DNA of 64,000 nt from Streptomyces sp. P3 (lineage in GTDB: Bacteria > Actinomycetota > Actinomycetes > Streptomycetales > Streptomycetaceae): contig JAFEKX020000001.1 of assembly GCA_016893485.2 (NCBI GenBank), positions 2,294,001-2,358,000 on the forward strand. The letters are read 5' to 3'. The translations under genes were made by a program, and so were the position numbers. Below are positions 8,805 to 19,632 of this stretch, in pieces. The first letter of the stretch is position 1. Each line of letters begins with the position of its first letter. Under the pieces are notes generated by a model. The model did no database searches, had not been told where the DNA came from, and saw only the letters and a list, made by a program, of their open reading frames with translations.

Positions 8805-10130
8805 TCAGGACGCGTCGATGAACCGGTCCAGCACCCGCACCCCGAACTTCAGCCCGTCCACCGGCACCCGCTCGTCGACGCCGTGGAACATGCCCGCGAA
8901 GTCCAGCTCCGGCGGCAGCTTGAGCGGCGCGAAGCCGAAGCCGCGGATGCCGAGGTCGTCGAAGGACTTGGCGTCCGTACCGCCGGAGAGCATGTACGGG
9001 ACGGCCTTCGCGGTCGGGTCCTCGGCGAGCAGCGATGCCTGCATGGCCTCGACGAGCGGGCCGTCGAAGGAGGTCTCCAGGGCCTTGTCCGAGTGGACGT
9101 CCTCGCGCTTGACCTTCGGGCCGAGGATCCGGTCGAGGTCGGCGAGGAACTCCTCCTCGTGGCCGGGCAGGAAGCGCCCGTCGACGTTGGCGGTGGCCTC
9201 GCCGGGGATGACGTTGACCTTGTAGCCGGCGTTCAGCTGCGTCGGGTTGGCGGTGTTGCTGAGGGTGGCGCCGATCAGCTTGGCGATGCCGCCGAGCCGG
9301 GCCAGCGTGGCCTCCATGTCCTCGGGGTCGAGCGGGGTGCCGAGCGCGTCGCCGAGTTCGTCGAGGAAGGCACGGGTCGTCTTGGTGACCCGCACCGGGA
9401 ACTTGTGCCGGCCCACGCGGGCGACGGCCTCGGACAGCTCGGTGATCGCGTTGTCCCGGTGGATCATCGACCCGTGCCCGGCGGTGCCGGCCACGGTCAG
9501 CTTCATCCAGTGCATGCCCTTCTCGGCGGTCTGGATCAGATAGAGCCGCCGCTCCTCGCTCACCGTGAACGAGAACCCGCCGACCTCGCTGATGCCCTCG
9601 GTGACGCCGTCGAACAGCTCGCGGTGGTTGTCGACCAGGTGCCGCGCCCCGTACGTACCGCCCGCCTCCTCGTCCGCGAGGAAGGCGACCACGATGTCGC
9701 GCGGGGGCCTGCGCCCGCTGCGCAGCCGGTCGCGGACGACCGCCAGGGTCATCGCGTCCATGTCCTTCATGTCGACCGCGCCACGCCCCCACACGCACCC
9801 GTCGGCGACCTCGCCGGAGAAGGGGTGGTGGGTCCAGTCCGCCGCGTTCGCCGGTACGACGTCCAGGTGGCCGTGGATGAGGAGCGCGGGCCGGGACGGG
9901 TCCGTGCCCTCGATCCTGGCCACCGTGGACGCGCGTCCCGGGTGCGACTCGAAGATCTTCGGTTCGAGGCCCACCTCGGCGAGCTGTTCGGCGACGTACT
10001 CGGCCGCCTTGCGCTCACCCGGGCCCGAGTGGTCGCCGTAGTTGCTGGTGTCGATCCGGATCAGCTCGCGGCAGAGGTCCACGACCTCGTCCTCGCCGGT
10101 GACGCCCTTGGCCGTGTCCGTGTCGCTCAC
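8805..10130 (-). CDS. M20/M25/M40 family metallo-dipeptidase
   Basis: Intact, 441 residues from the GTG at 10130 (upstream GGGAGGAAGC is a good ribosome site; an in-frame ATG lies 23 codons earlier without one). The di-zinc M20 ligand motifs are clear: HGHLDVVPA (His and Asp), RGAVDMKDM, the catalytic Glu-Glu pair in FLADEEAGG, and GGTDAKSF near the end. A dimerisation domain is inserted between (TAEKGMHWMKLTV...HGSMIHRDNA). Likely a cytosolic dipeptidase or deacylase releasing amino acids; the substrate is unknown. It stands alone, with the tRNA-Leu divergent on the other side. Confidence 0.9.
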   Translation of the reverse strand: MSDTDTAKGVTGEDEVVDLCRELIRIDTSNYGDHSGPGERKAAEYVAEQLAEVGLEPKIFESHPGRASTVARIEGTDPSRPALLIHGHLDVVPANAADWTHHPFSGEVADGCVWGRGAVDMKDMDAMTLAVVRDRLRSGRRPPRDIVVAFLADEEAGGTYGARHLVDNHRELFDGVTEGISEVGGFSFTVSEERRLYLIQTAEKGMHWMKLTVAGTAGHGSMIHRDNAITELSEAVARVGRHKFPVRVTKTTRAFLDELGDALGTPLDPEDMEATLARLGGIAKLIGATLSNTANPTQLNAGYKVNVIPGEATANVDGRFLPGHEEEFLADLDRILGPKVKREDVHSDKALETSFDGPLVEAMQASLLAEDPTAKAVPYMLSGGTDAKSFDDLGIRGFGFAPLKLPPELDFAGMFHGVDERVPVDGLKFGVRVLDRFIDAS

Positions 10131-10260
10131 GCTGCTTCCTCCCACTGTCACTGCTGGTGGTCCTGCCTCATCCTCTCTCTCCCACGCCCCGCACCCCAAG
10201 GGCGGTCCCGGCCCGTCACACGCCGTTCACGCGGGACGGGGGCCGGGCGGGGCGGCGACG

Positions 10261-10294
10261 GGGGTGATCGGTCACCCCGGAAGCCTGGTAATGT
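10261..10294 (+). promoter_or_regulatory. Possible tRNA-Leu promoter region
   Basis: TAATGT (10289-10294) sits 43 bases before the tRNA and is the best -10-like box. Upstream is the perfect inverted repeat GGGGTGA-TCGG-TCACCCC (10261-10278), in the position of the -35 box. No TTGACA-like box is visible, so the assignment is weak. Confidence 0.35.
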
Positions 10295-10337
10295 TTCCTT
10301 CGTCGCCGCGGGGGAAACCACGCGCGACAGACACCTT

Positions 10338-10420
10338 GTCCGGGTGGCGGAATGGCAGACGCGCTAGCTTGAGGTGCTAGTGCCCTTTATCGGGCGTGGG
10401 GTTCAAGTCCCCCTCGGACA
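10338..10420 (+). tRNA. tRNA-Leu (anticodon GAG)
   Basis: Eighty-three bases with a full cloverleaf. The acceptor arm GTCCGGG pairs with CTCGGAC (one G-U), discriminator A, no encoded CCA. The anticodon stem CTAGC/GCTAG encloses the loop TTGAGGT with anticodon GAG. A long type II variable arm (GCCCTTTATCGGGC) marks it as Leu, Ser or Tyr; the T arm holds GTTCAAG. It reads CUC/CUU codons. Confidence 0.96.
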
Positions 10421-10429
10421 CACTCGACG

Positions 10430-10471
10430 GCGAGGGCCGCGACCAGGACTGGTCGCGGCCCTCGCCGCTTT
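10430..10471 (+). terminator. tRNA-Leu terminator
   Basis: GCGAGGGCCGCGACCA (10430-10445) pairs perfectly with TGGTCGCGGCCCTCGC (10450-10465) over a 4-base GGAC loop, followed by CGCTTT. Nine bases after the tRNA end. Confidence 0.9.
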
Positions 10472-10697
10472 GTGGGGATGTCTCCTTCGGTCTGAAGATC
10501 ACCAGGTCAGAGCGTTGTCGCGCGCTCACGGAGCGCCCCCGTTCGGCTGCCCCGAGTGGCCGTCGGCAGGCCCGGAGCCTAGCGTCGTACTAAAATTTCC
10601 GGCTTGTTACGGAACGGAGCTGGAGCTGGACAACCCCAGGCATACCTGCGGGCCCGCCAGCACCCCGGAGAGGTCCGGGTTCGAGACGCGAGGACCG

Positions 10698-13600
10698 ATG
10701 GCAGCCATACACGAGAGCAGTGCTCTCGGGCTCGACGATGAGATCCGCACGCAGTTCGGCGATACGGCACGTTTCTCCGCGGCGCCTGCCGCTTCGCCCC
10801 GCACGCTTGTCGACATTCTCGACGCGTCGGTGCGTTCGTATCCCGACGAACTCGCCCTGGACGACGGCACCGTCCGTCTGACCTACCGTGCGCTGGCCGC
10901 CGAGGTGGAGACCCTGCGCCGTACCCTGGCCGCGGCCGGTGTCGGCCTCGGCGACCGGGTCGGCGTGCGCGTCCCCCTCCGGGACCAACGATCTGTACGT
11001 CGCGATCCTCGCCGTGCTGGCCGCCGGTGCCGCCTATGTGCCCGTGGACGCCGAGGACCCGGACGAGCGGGCCGAGCTGGTGTTCGGCGAGGCCGACGTG
11101 CGGGCCGTCATCGGCGCCGAGCACGTGCTGACCGTGCTCGGGCAGAGCGAGGCCCCGGCCGGGCGGCCCGGTGTCGAGCAGGACGCGTGGATCATCTTCA
11201 CCTCCGGCTCCACCGGCAAGCCCAAGGGCGTCGCCGTCACCCACCGCAGCGCGGCGGCCTTCGTGGACGCCGAGGCGGCCCTGTTCCTCACCGAGGACCC
11301 CATCGGTCCGGGTGACAGGGTCATGGCGGGGCTGTCCGTCGCGTTCGACGCGTCCTGCGAGGAGATGTGGCTGGCCTGGCGCTACGGCGCCTGCCTGGTG
11401 CCGGTGCCGCGCTCGCAGGTGCGCAGCGGCGCCGACCTCGGCCCGTGGCTGGTCGACCAGGACATCAGCGTCGTCTCGACCGTGCCGACCCTGGCCTCCC
11501 TGTGGGAGCCGGAGGCGCTGAACGACGTACGCCTGCTGATCTTCGGCGGCGAGGCGTGCCCGCCCGAGCTGGTGCAGCGCCTGGTCACCGAGGGCCGTGA
11601 GGTCTGGAACACGTACGGGCCGACCGAGGCGACCGTCGTGGCCTGCGCCTCGCTGATGACGGGCGACGAGCCGATCCGTATCGGACTCCCCTGAACGGCT
11701 GGGAGTTGGCCGTCGTCGATGAGGCCGGGGTGCCCGTACCGATGGGTGGCAGTGGGCAGTTGGTGATCGGCGGGGTCGGTCTCGCCCGCTATCTGGACCC
11801 CGAGAAGGACGCGGAGAAGTACGCGCCCCTCGAATCGCTCGGCTGGGAACGGGCGTACCGCAGTGGTGACTTGGTCAAGGCCGAGCCCGAGGGGCTGGTC
11901 TTCCTGGGCCGGGCCGACGAGCAGATCAAGCTCGGCGGGCGCCGGATCGAACTCGGCGAGGTCGACGCGGCGCTCCAGGCGCTGCCCGGTGTCGCCGGAG
12001 CCGCCGCCGCCGTGCGCACCGCGCGCAGCGGAAACCAGCTCCTGGTCGGCTATGTCGTCACCCAGGAGGGCTGGGACCAGGCCGCCGCCGTCGAGAAGCT
12101 GCGGGCCGAACTGCCCGCCGCGCTCGTGCCGTTGATCGCGCCGGTCGAGGACCTCCCGACCCGCACGTCCGGCAAGGTCGACCGCAACGCGCTGCCCTGG
12201 CCGCTCGAAGGCCTGGAGTCCGGTGGCGCCAAGGAGCAGCTCTACGGCACGGAGGCCTGGCTCGCCGAGCAGTGGGCCGAGGTGCTCGGCATCCCCGTGA
12301 GCAGCGCGGCCGACGACTTCTTCGCGATCGGCGGAAGCAGCCTGGCCGCCGCGCAGTTGACCACGCGGCTGCGCACCCGGTACCCGAGCGCGGCCGTCCT
12401 CGACATCTACCAGCAGCCGACGCTGCGCAAGTTGGCCCGGCACCTGGAGGACTCGGCGCAGGGCGACGGCACCGCGCGGCTGGTCGCCCCGGTGCCGACC
12501 CGCGCCAAGGTGGTCCAACTCCTCGCGCTGATCCCCTGTTCACCCTGGTCGGCCTGCGCTGGACGGTGGCACTGGCCGCGCTCGGCAACGTACTGAGCGG
12601 CTACGGCTGGCTGCCGACCGCCTCCTGGTGGCTGGTCGCCGCGGGCGCGCTGCTCTTCTTCAGCCCGCCCGGCCGGCTCGCGATCGCCGCGGGCGGCGCG
12701 CGCCTGCTGCTGCACGGTGTGAAGCCGGGCCGCTACGACCGCGGTGGCAGCGTCCATCTGCGGCTGTGGGCGGCGGAGCGGCTGGCCGAGTTCAGCGGGG
12801 CGACCTCTCTGACCGGCTCGTGGCTGGAGCGGTACGCGCGTGCCCTCGGCGCCAAGGTCGGTCAGGACGTCGATCTGCACTCCCTCCCGCCGGTCACCGG
12901 CATGCTCAAGCTGGGCCGCGGTGCCGCGGTCGAGTCCGAGGTGGACCTGTCCGGCTACTGGCTGGACGGCGACCGGCTCGAGATCGGCCCGGTCAAGGTC
13001 GGCGCGCACGCCGTCGTCGGCACGCGCAGCATGCTCTTCCCCGGCGCCCGGGTGGGCAAGCGGGCCGAGGTGGCGCCGGGTTCGGCCGTCACCGGCACCG
13101 TCCCGACCGGCCAGCGCTGGGCGGGCGCGCCCGCTGTCAAGCTGGGCAAGGCCAAGCACAACTGGCCCAAGCAGCGCCCTCAGCGGGGCACGTACTGGCG
13201 CGTGATGTACGGCGTGACGGGTTTCGCGCTGACCCTGCTCCCGGTGGTCTCCGGCGCCGTGTCGCTGCTGGTGGCGAGCGCGTTCATCGCGCCCGGTGAC
13301 GGACTCGGCAAGGGCCTGCGGGGTGCGGCGGTCGCGCTGGTCCCGGCGACGCTGTCCTTCGGGCTGACGTACGCGCTGCTGATCCTGGTCGGGGTACGGC
13401 TGCTCAGCCTGGGCCTGCGTGAGGGCACGCACCCGACGCACAGCCGGATCGGCTGGCAGGCGTGGACCGTGACGCAGCTGATGGACCTGTCCCGCGAGAC
13501 CCTGTTCCCGCTGTACGCCGGGCTCGCCACGCCGGGTGGCTGCGGCTGCTCGGGATGCGGATCGGGCGCGGCGCCGAGGTGTCGACCGTGCTCGCGCTGC

Positions 13601-14557
13601 CGAGCCTGACCACGGTCGGCGAGGGCGCGTTCCTGGCCGACGACACGCTGACCGCGCCGTACGAGCTCGGTGGCGGCTGGGTGCGGATCGGGCGGGCCGA
13701 GATCGGGCGGCGGGCGTTCCTCGGGAACTCCGGGATGACCGCGCCCGGGCGGAGCGTGCCGGACGGCGGGCTCGTCGGGGTGCTGTCGGCGACGCCGAAG
13801 AAGGCGAAGAAGGGCACGTCGTACCTGGGGCTGCCGCCGGTGAAGCTGCCGCGCAGCACGAGCGGCGGCGACCAGAGCCGGACGTACGACCCGCCGGCGA
13901 AGCTGCTGTGGGCGCGCGGGCTGGTCGAGCTGTGCCGGATCGTGCCGGTGTTCTGCTCGGCGGGGCTCGCCGTGCTGACGGTGGCCGCGCTGTGCGCGCT
14001 GGGGGTGGGCGCCGCTGCTGTCGGGGCTCGTGCTGCTGGCCGTGGGCGCGCTGGCCGGGCTGGTCTCGATCGTGGCCAAGTGGCTGCTCGTGGGCCGGCA
14101 CCGCGGTGACGAGCACCCGCTGTGGAGCGGTTACGTGTGGCGCAACGAGCTGGCGGACACCTTCGTCGAGGTCGTGGCGGTGCCGTGGCTGGCCGGTTCC
14201 GTGCCGGGCACTCCGGTGCTGACGGCCTGGCTGCGCGGGCTCGGGGCGCACATCGGCAAGGGCGTCTGGGTGGAGAGCTACTGGCTGCCCGAGACCGACC
14301 TGGTGACCCTGGAGGACGCCGCCACGGTGAACCGCGGCTGTGTGCTCCAGACCCACCTCTTCCACGACCGGATCTTGCGGACGGATACTGTGGTCCTCCG
14401 TGAGGGCGCGACGCTGGGTCCTGGCGGAATCGTCCTGCCCGGCAGCGAGGTAGGGGCTCGTACCACTCTGGGGCCCGCGTCGCTCGTGATGGCGGGGGAG
14501 TCCGTCCCGGACGACACCCGCTGGCTGGGCAATCCGATCGAGTCATGGCGATCCTGA
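10698..14557 (+). CDS. Pls/PosA-family membrane non-ribosomal peptide synthetase (five frameshifts)
   Basis: About 1286 residues once frames are joined, the normal length for the family. In order: adenylation domain (~1-490) with A3 IIFTSGSTGKPKG, NTYGPTEATV, A8 YRSGDLV and A10 TRTSGKVDRNALP; a carrier domain with phosphopantetheine Ser in FFAIGGSSLAAAQL (~bases 12320-12360); then membrane helices alternating with three left-handed beta-helix (hexapeptide) blocks, for example RLEIGPVKVGAHAVVGTRSM and TVGEGAFLADDTL. The family includes epsilon-poly-lysine synthetase (Pls), in which tandem C-terminal domains join amino acids in isopeptide linkage; the monomer here is unknown. Breaks at about 10977, 11691, 12535, 13532 and 14010. 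The stop overlaps the ATG of the M1 peptidase. Confidence 0.88.
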
Positions 14558-15979
14558 ACACAGGTCACGCGGCGTCGGCTTCGGAGGGCGGTGCACGGGT
14601 ACGGGATACGAGCACAGCGCAGGGAGCAGACGCAGCAGTGACCGTTCAGCAGGCGGCGGGTCCGGACCCGTATTTCCCGGCAAACGGCGATGCCCGCTAC
14701 CGGGTGCACCGCTATGAGCTCGCGCTGGACTACCGCCCCGGCCCCAACCGTCTCTCCGGCACGGCGCGCATCAACGCCATAGCGGGCCGTGCGCCGCTGC
14801 CCGAATTCCAGCTGAACCTGGGCGACTTCAAGATCGGCCGGATCCGGGTGGACGGCCGCCAGCCGCACTACACGCACCGCGGGGGCCGGCTCCGGGTGCG
14901 ACCCGTGAAGCCGTTGCGGGCCGGTGCCGCGTTCACCGTGGAGATCCACTGGTCGGGCAATCCCAAGCCGGTCGCCAGTCCCTGGGGCGGGCTCGGCTGG
15001 GAGGAGTTGACCGACGGGGCGCTGGTGGCGAGCCAGCCGATCGGGGCGCCGTCCTGGTACCCGTGCAACGACCGGCCCGCGGACAAGGCGTCGTACCAGA
15101 TCTCGATCACGACGCCTTCCTCGTACGCGGTGGTCGCGGGCGGCCGGCTCCTCACCCGAACCACCAAGGCGTCCACGACCACTTGGGTCTACGAGCAGTC
15201 GGCGCCGACGTCGAGCTACCTGGTCGGCCTGTCGATCGGCAAATACCAGACGGTGCTGCTGGGCGACCCGGGTCTGGGCGGGGTCCCGCAGCACGGGCAC
15301 ATCCCGTCGGACCTACTCCCCGAATTCTCAAGGGACTTCGCGCGACAGCCCGCGATGATGGAGCTGTTCCAGGACATCTTCGGGCCGTACCCCTTCGACG
15401 AGTACGCGGTCGTCGTGACGGAGGAGGAGCTCGATGTCCCCGTCGAGGCACAGGGGTTGTCGCTGTTCGGCGCCAACCACGTCGACGGGGCCCGGGGTTC
15501 GGAACGGCTCGTCGCGCACGAGCTGGCCCACCAGTGGTTCGGCAACAGCGTGACCATCGCCGACTGGCGTCACATCTGGCTGAACGAGGGCTTCGCCAAG
15601 TACGCGGAGTGGCTGTGGTCCGAGCGCTCCGGTGGCCGCACGGCCCACCAACACGCCGCCGCAGCCCACCGGTTGCTCGCCACCCTCCCCAGGACCTACG
15701 GCTCGCCGACCCCGGCCGCAAGTCCATGTTCGACGACCGCCTCTACGAACGCGGCGGCGTCACCGTCCACGCGGTGCGCTGCGCCCTGGGCGACATCGCT
15801 TTCTTCCGCATGCTCCGAAGCTGGACGACCCAACACCGCAACGGCACGGTGACGACAGCGACGTTCACGTCCCACGCGTCCCGTTTCACCTCCGAGCCGC
15901 TGGACCAGCTCTTCGACGCGTGGGTGTATCGGGGGCGCTGCCACCGATGCCTTCGGCGGAGACGGGGATCGCGGTCTGA
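14545..15979 (+). CDS. M1 family zinc metallopeptidase (two frameshifts)
   Basis: About 478 residues if started at the ATG 14545, which overlaps the synthetase by 13 bases. A GTG at 14638 with AGGGAG upstream is a good alternative. N-terminal saddle domain (YRVHRYELALDYRPGPNRLS), then a thermolysin-like catalytic domain with HELAHQWFG and, 18 residues on, NEGFAKY (zinc ligands His, His, Glu). The usual GAMEN exopeptidase loop reads VEAQGLSLFG, so aminopeptidase specificity is altered. Lacks the long C-terminal domain of PepN. Breaks at about 15712 and 15932; the end LPPMPSAETGIAV is inferred from the joined frame. Its coupling to a peptide synthetase suggests a role in processing or degrading that product. 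Confidence 0.85.
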
Positions 15980-16429
15980 GCGGTGCGCCCGTGCCCCGAG
16001 CGTGGAACCGGCGGGCGAGTGGCTGAAGGTCTGCGGGGAGAGCGAGCCGCGGTCGATCGGTCCGGTCCCGTCGGCGTGCCTGGCCCCGGTCTCGCCCAGG
16101 TGACGACCGCCTCCGCCCACATGACCGAGCCCGGCGCGTCTCAGGTGCCGGGGAACGAGTGGTACGTCAGGAGAGCCCCTCGCCCGGTCGACGAAACCCT
16201 GTAACCAGGGGGCGGGCGGACCCCGCCGAGGTTCGTGGCCCAGGTCGGCACCCGGGTCGCCCGCACCCCTTCCGTCCAGTTCAGCGGGGACACGCCCGTG
16301 CAAGCCTCCGGAGCACCCGGCCCCGCTGCCCTGGCCAGACACGGTGCTCCCCCATGGGAAGGAGGCCACTGGTCGCCACCCGGGGTCACCCCCGGGGAAC
16401 CGCTCACCCAGCCCCGGCACAATATCCCC
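15980..16429. other. 450-base gap without a recognisable gene
   Basis: Several open frames cross this stretch on both strands, but none gives a protein with recognisable motifs or a convincing ribosome site. It may contain decayed coding sequence hidden by frame errors; I see no repeat or tRNA in it. Confidence 0.4.
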
Positions 16430-16809
16430 ATGACCCCACCCACCACCTGCCCCTGCGGCCTCCCCAGCCCTACGACGACTGCTGTGGCCGCTACCACTCA
16501 GGTCCCACCCCGCCCCCCACCGCCGAGGCCCTGATGCGCTCCCGGTACACCGCCTTCGTGCGGCTGGACGCGCCCTATCTGCTGCGCACCTGGCATCCGC
16601 GGACGCGTCCCGCCAAGCCCCTCGATCTCGATCCGGGGATGCGGTGGACGGGGTTGGAGGTCATCGAGAAGAGCGGCGGGTCGGCGTTCCACTCCGCGGG
16701 GACGGTGACGTTCCGGGCCTCGTACCAGGGCGGGGCGATCCATGAGCGGAGTCGGTTCGAGCGGGTCGACGGGGCGTGGGTGTATCTCGACGGGGAGTTC
16801 CTGGACTAG
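16430..16809 (+). CDS. ychJ: YchJ family protein (UPF0225; one frameshift)
   Basis: About 126 residues. Starts MTPPTTCPCGLPS and, after one added base near 16467, runs YDDCCGRYHSG...AEALMRSRYTAFVRLDAPYLLRTWHP. This SEC-C-like Cys cluster (CPCGLP...YDDCCGRYHSG) followed by an NTF2-like fold (RSRYTAF, RFERVDGAWVYLDGEF) defines the family. The Cys-rich N-terminus probably binds zinc; function unknown. Convergent with gntR, 24 bases apart. Confidence 0.9.
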
Positions 16810-16833
16810 GGGCGGCGAAGACCCCCAGGTCAC

Positions 16834-17534
16834 CTACGGGGCGAGGATGTCCAGTTCCTGAAGGGCGCCGACCGTGATCTCGCGGGTCAGGGTCTCCGCG
16901 CGGACCGCGTCGCCCTCGCGGACCGCCTCCGCGACCTGGACGTGCAGGGTGACGGCGGCCGGGTCGGGGTCCTCGAACATGACCTCGTGATGGGTGCGGC
17001 CGGCGAGGACCTCGGTGACGACGTCGCCGAGGCGGGCGAACATCTCGTTGCCCGAGGCGGTGAGGATCACGCGGTGGAAGGCCACGTCGTGGACGAGGTA
17101 GGCCTCCAGCTGGTGACCGCGCGAGTTGGCGACCATGCCGATCGCGCACTCGGTGAGTTCCGCGCACTGCTCGGCCGTGGCGAATTTGGCAGCCAGACCG
17201 GCCGCGATCGGCTCCACCGCCGAGCGCAGGACCGTGAGTGAGCGCAGTTGCTGCGGGCGGTCGGCGCCGGCCAGGCGCCAGCGGATGACCTGGGGTCGTA
17301 GACGTTCCACTCGGCCTTGGGGCGGACCGTGACGCCGACCCGGCGGCGGGACTCGACGAGGTGCATGGACTCGAGGACGCGGACCGCCTCGCGCATCACG
17401 GAGCGGGACACCTCGAAGTCCTTGGCGAGCTCGTCGGTGCGCAGGACACTGCCCGGCGGGTAGGCGCCCGCGGTGATGGCGGGGCCCAGGGAGTCGAGTA
17501 CGCGGCCGTGCAACCCGCGGCCCGGAGTGGTCAT
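16834..17534 (-). CDS. gntR: GntR/FadR-type regulator of gluconate genes (one frameshift)
   Basis: About 233 residues. The winged helix (LGPAITAGAYPPGSVLRTDE, DFEVSRSVMREAVRVLESM) is followed by an FCD effector domain (LRSAVEPIAAGLAAKFATAE; YLVHDVAFHRVILTASGNEM) with the metal-binding His pattern of FCD proteins. It is divergent from gntK, and FCD-type GntR repressors beside gluconate genes are usually released by gluconate or 6-phosphogluconate. Break at about 17293. ATG at 17534. Very likely binds the imperfect palindrome at 17570-17593. Confidence 0.92.
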
Positions 17535-17569
17535 GCACTCAGCGTACGGGTCGCGTCACGGAACCAAAA

Positions 17570-17593
17570 AGTCAGACTTATATGTCACAGACT
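17570..17593. promoter_or_regulatory. Candidate GntR operator
   Basis: AGTCAGACTTATATGTCACAGACT has partial two-fold symmetry (AGTC.G....ATAT....C.GACT) and is AT-rich against its surroundings. It lies midway between the divergent gntR and gntK starts, where a local repressor must act. Confidence 0.55.
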
Positions 17594-17664
17594 CTTGAAT
17601 TCGTCGTACCTAATCGGTTTCAGTGGGTTCGACATCAGGTGTCGACGGAGACAGTGAGGCAGCC

Positions 17665-18183
17665 ATGCGTACCCCCATGTCGTCGTGGTCATGGGTGTGG
17701 CGGGCACCGGGGAAGACCACCATCGGTCCCCTGCTCGCGGCCCGGCTCGGCGTTCCGTACGCCGAGGGCGACGACTTCCACCCGCCGGCCAACATCGCGA
17801 AGATGTCGGCCGGGCACCCGCTGACCGACGAGGACCGGTGGCCCTGGCTGGACGCCATCGGTTCCTGGGCGCACGGGCGCGCGGGACTCGGCGGGGTGGT
17901 GAGCAGCTCCGCGCTGAAGCGGTCGTACCGCGACCGGCTGCGCGCCGCGGCCCCCGGGGTCGTCTTCGTGCACCTCACCGGTGACCGCGCGCTCATCGAG
18001 GACCGCATGGCGCACCGGCACGGCCACTTCATGCCGACCGCCCTGCTCGACTCGCAGTTCGCCACGCTCCAGCCGCTGGAGGCGGACGAGGCGGGCGTCG
18101 CCGTGGACGTCACCGGCAGCCCCGAGCAGATCGCCGAACGGGCCATGACCGCGCTCGAGCAGGTTCCCGAGCCGACCTCCTAG
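17665..18183 (+). CDS. gntK: Gluconokinase (two compensating frame slips)
   Basis: About 172 residues. Phosphorylates D-gluconate to 6-phosphogluconate with ATP. The frame is open throughout, but residues 5-16 read MSSWSWVWRAPG; adding one C in the C run at ~17673 and removing one G at ~17713 turns this into the standard HVVVVMGVAGTGKTT P-loop, so two compensating errors are likely. The rest is typical: YAEGDDFHPPANIAKMSAGHP, the lid DRLRAAAPG and RMAHRHGHFMPTALLDSQ. First gene of the gntK-gntP-idnO-idnD unit, 131 bases from gntR. Confidence 0.93.
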   Translation: MRTPMSSWSWVWRAPGKTTIGPLLAARLGVPYAEGDDFHPPANIAKMSAGHPLTDEDRWPWLDAIGSWAHGRAGLGGVVSSSALKRSYRDRLRAAAPGVVFVHLTGDRALIEDRMAHRHGHFMPTALLDSQFATLQPLEADEAGVAVDVTGSPEQIAERAMTALEQVPEPTS

Positions 18184-18226
18184 CCTCCCCGTCACCTCAA
18201 CTCCCCGTATCCGCAAGGAAACCACC

Positions 18227-19622
18227 GTGACCAGACTCAGCGTCGAGATGCTGGCAGCGGACCCCGTCGAGCCCATCACCTCGGCCGGACACGCTCAGCT
18301 GGGCATCGCCGTACTGGCGGGCATCGCCGTCATCGTCCTGCTCATCACCAAGTTCAAGATGCACGCCTTCCTGGCGCTGACCATCGGCTCGCTCGCGCTC
18401 GGCGCATTCGCCGGGCGCCGCTGGACAAGGTCATCACCAGCTTCAGCACCGGGCTCGGCTCCACCGTCGCCGGTGTGGGCGTTCTGATCGCCCTGGGCGC
18501 GATCCTCGGCAAGCTGCTCGCCGACTCGGGCGGCGCTGACCAGATCGTCGACACGATCCTCGCGAAGGCGAGCCCCGGTCGATGCCGTGGGCGATGGTCC
18601 TGATCGCCTCGGTGATCGGGCTGCCGCTGTTCTTCGAGGTCGGCATCGTGCTGCTGATCCCGGTCGTCCTGATGGTCGCCAAGCGCGGCAACTACTCCCT
18701 CATGCGCATCGGCGTCCCGGCGCTGGCCGGTCTGTCGGTCATGCACGCGCTGATCCCGCCGCACCCCGGCCCGCTGGTCGCCGTCGACGCGGTGAAGGCC
18801 AACCTCGGTCTGACCCTCGCGCTCGGCGTGCTGGTCGCCATCCCGACCGTCATCATCGCGGGCCCCCTGTTCTCCAAGGTCGCCGCCCGCTGGGTGGACG
18901 TCCAGGCGCCCGAGCGCATGCTCCCGGCCCGCCCGTCCGAGGACCTGAAGAACCGTCCCGGCTTCGGCGCGACCCTCGCCACCATCCTGCTGCCGGTCGT
19001 GCTGATGCTCTCCAAGGCCCTGGTCGACATCATCATCGACGACCCCGCGCACACCGTGCAGCGCGTCTTCGACGTGATCGGCTCGCCGCTGATCGCGCTC
19101 CTCGCGGCCGTCATCGTCGGCATGTTCACGCTGGGCCGCCCGGCCGGGTTCACCAAGGACCGGCTCTCCACGACCGTCGAGAAGGGTCTGATGCCGATCG
19201 CGGGCATCCTGCTCATCGTCGGCGCGGGCGGCGGCTTCAAGCAGACCCTGATCGACTCAGGTGTCGGCCAGATGATCCTGGACATCTCCAAGGACTGGTC
19301 GATCCCGGCACTGCTGCTGGCCTGGCTGATCGCGGTGGCGATCCGGCTCGCGACCGGTTCGGCGACGGTGGCCACCATCTCGGCGGCCGGTCTGGTCGCC
19401 CCGCTGGCCGCCGACATGTCGACCACCCACACGGCCCTGCTCGTGCTGGCGATCGGCTCGGGCTCGGTCTTCTTCAGCCATGTCAACGACGCCGGCTTCT
19501 GGCTGGTGAAGGAGTACTTCGGCCTGAGCGTCGGCCAGACCCTCAAGACCTGGTCCGTCATGGAGACGATCATCTCGGTCGTCGGCGGCGGGCTGGTCCT
19601 CCTCCTCTCGCTGATCATCTAG
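18227..19622 (+). CDS. gntP: Gluconate permease, GntP family (two frameshifts)
   Basis: About 464 residues, very hydrophobic with 12-14 membrane helices. GntP-family proteins import gluconate with protons. Typical segments are GLPLFFEVGIVLLIPVVLMV, LIPPHPGPLVAVDAV, ATGSATVATISAAGL and FFSHVNDAGFWLVKEYFGLS. Breaks near 18415 (one missing G restores AGAPLDKVITSFS) and 18580. ATG at 18227, 43 bases behind gntK; idnO follows after 10 bases, so the set is one operon. Confidence 0.93.
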
Positions 19623-19632
19623 GGGTACGGGA

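Noticed and set aside
8675..8821. 48-codon frame with a strong ribosome site GAGGAGGGAGTA
   Set aside because: No recognised relative, overlaps the M20 gene end on the other strand; kept only as part of the chpH upstream description.
10977..14010. Programmed frameshifting in the synthetase
   Set aside because: Five breaks in one gene plus ~60 elsewhere, in simple C/G runs, fit sequencing error far better than recoding signals.
12407..14365. 652-codon antisense frame in the Pls/PosA gene
   Set aside because: Shadow frame; the forward strand shows a continuous known domain order.
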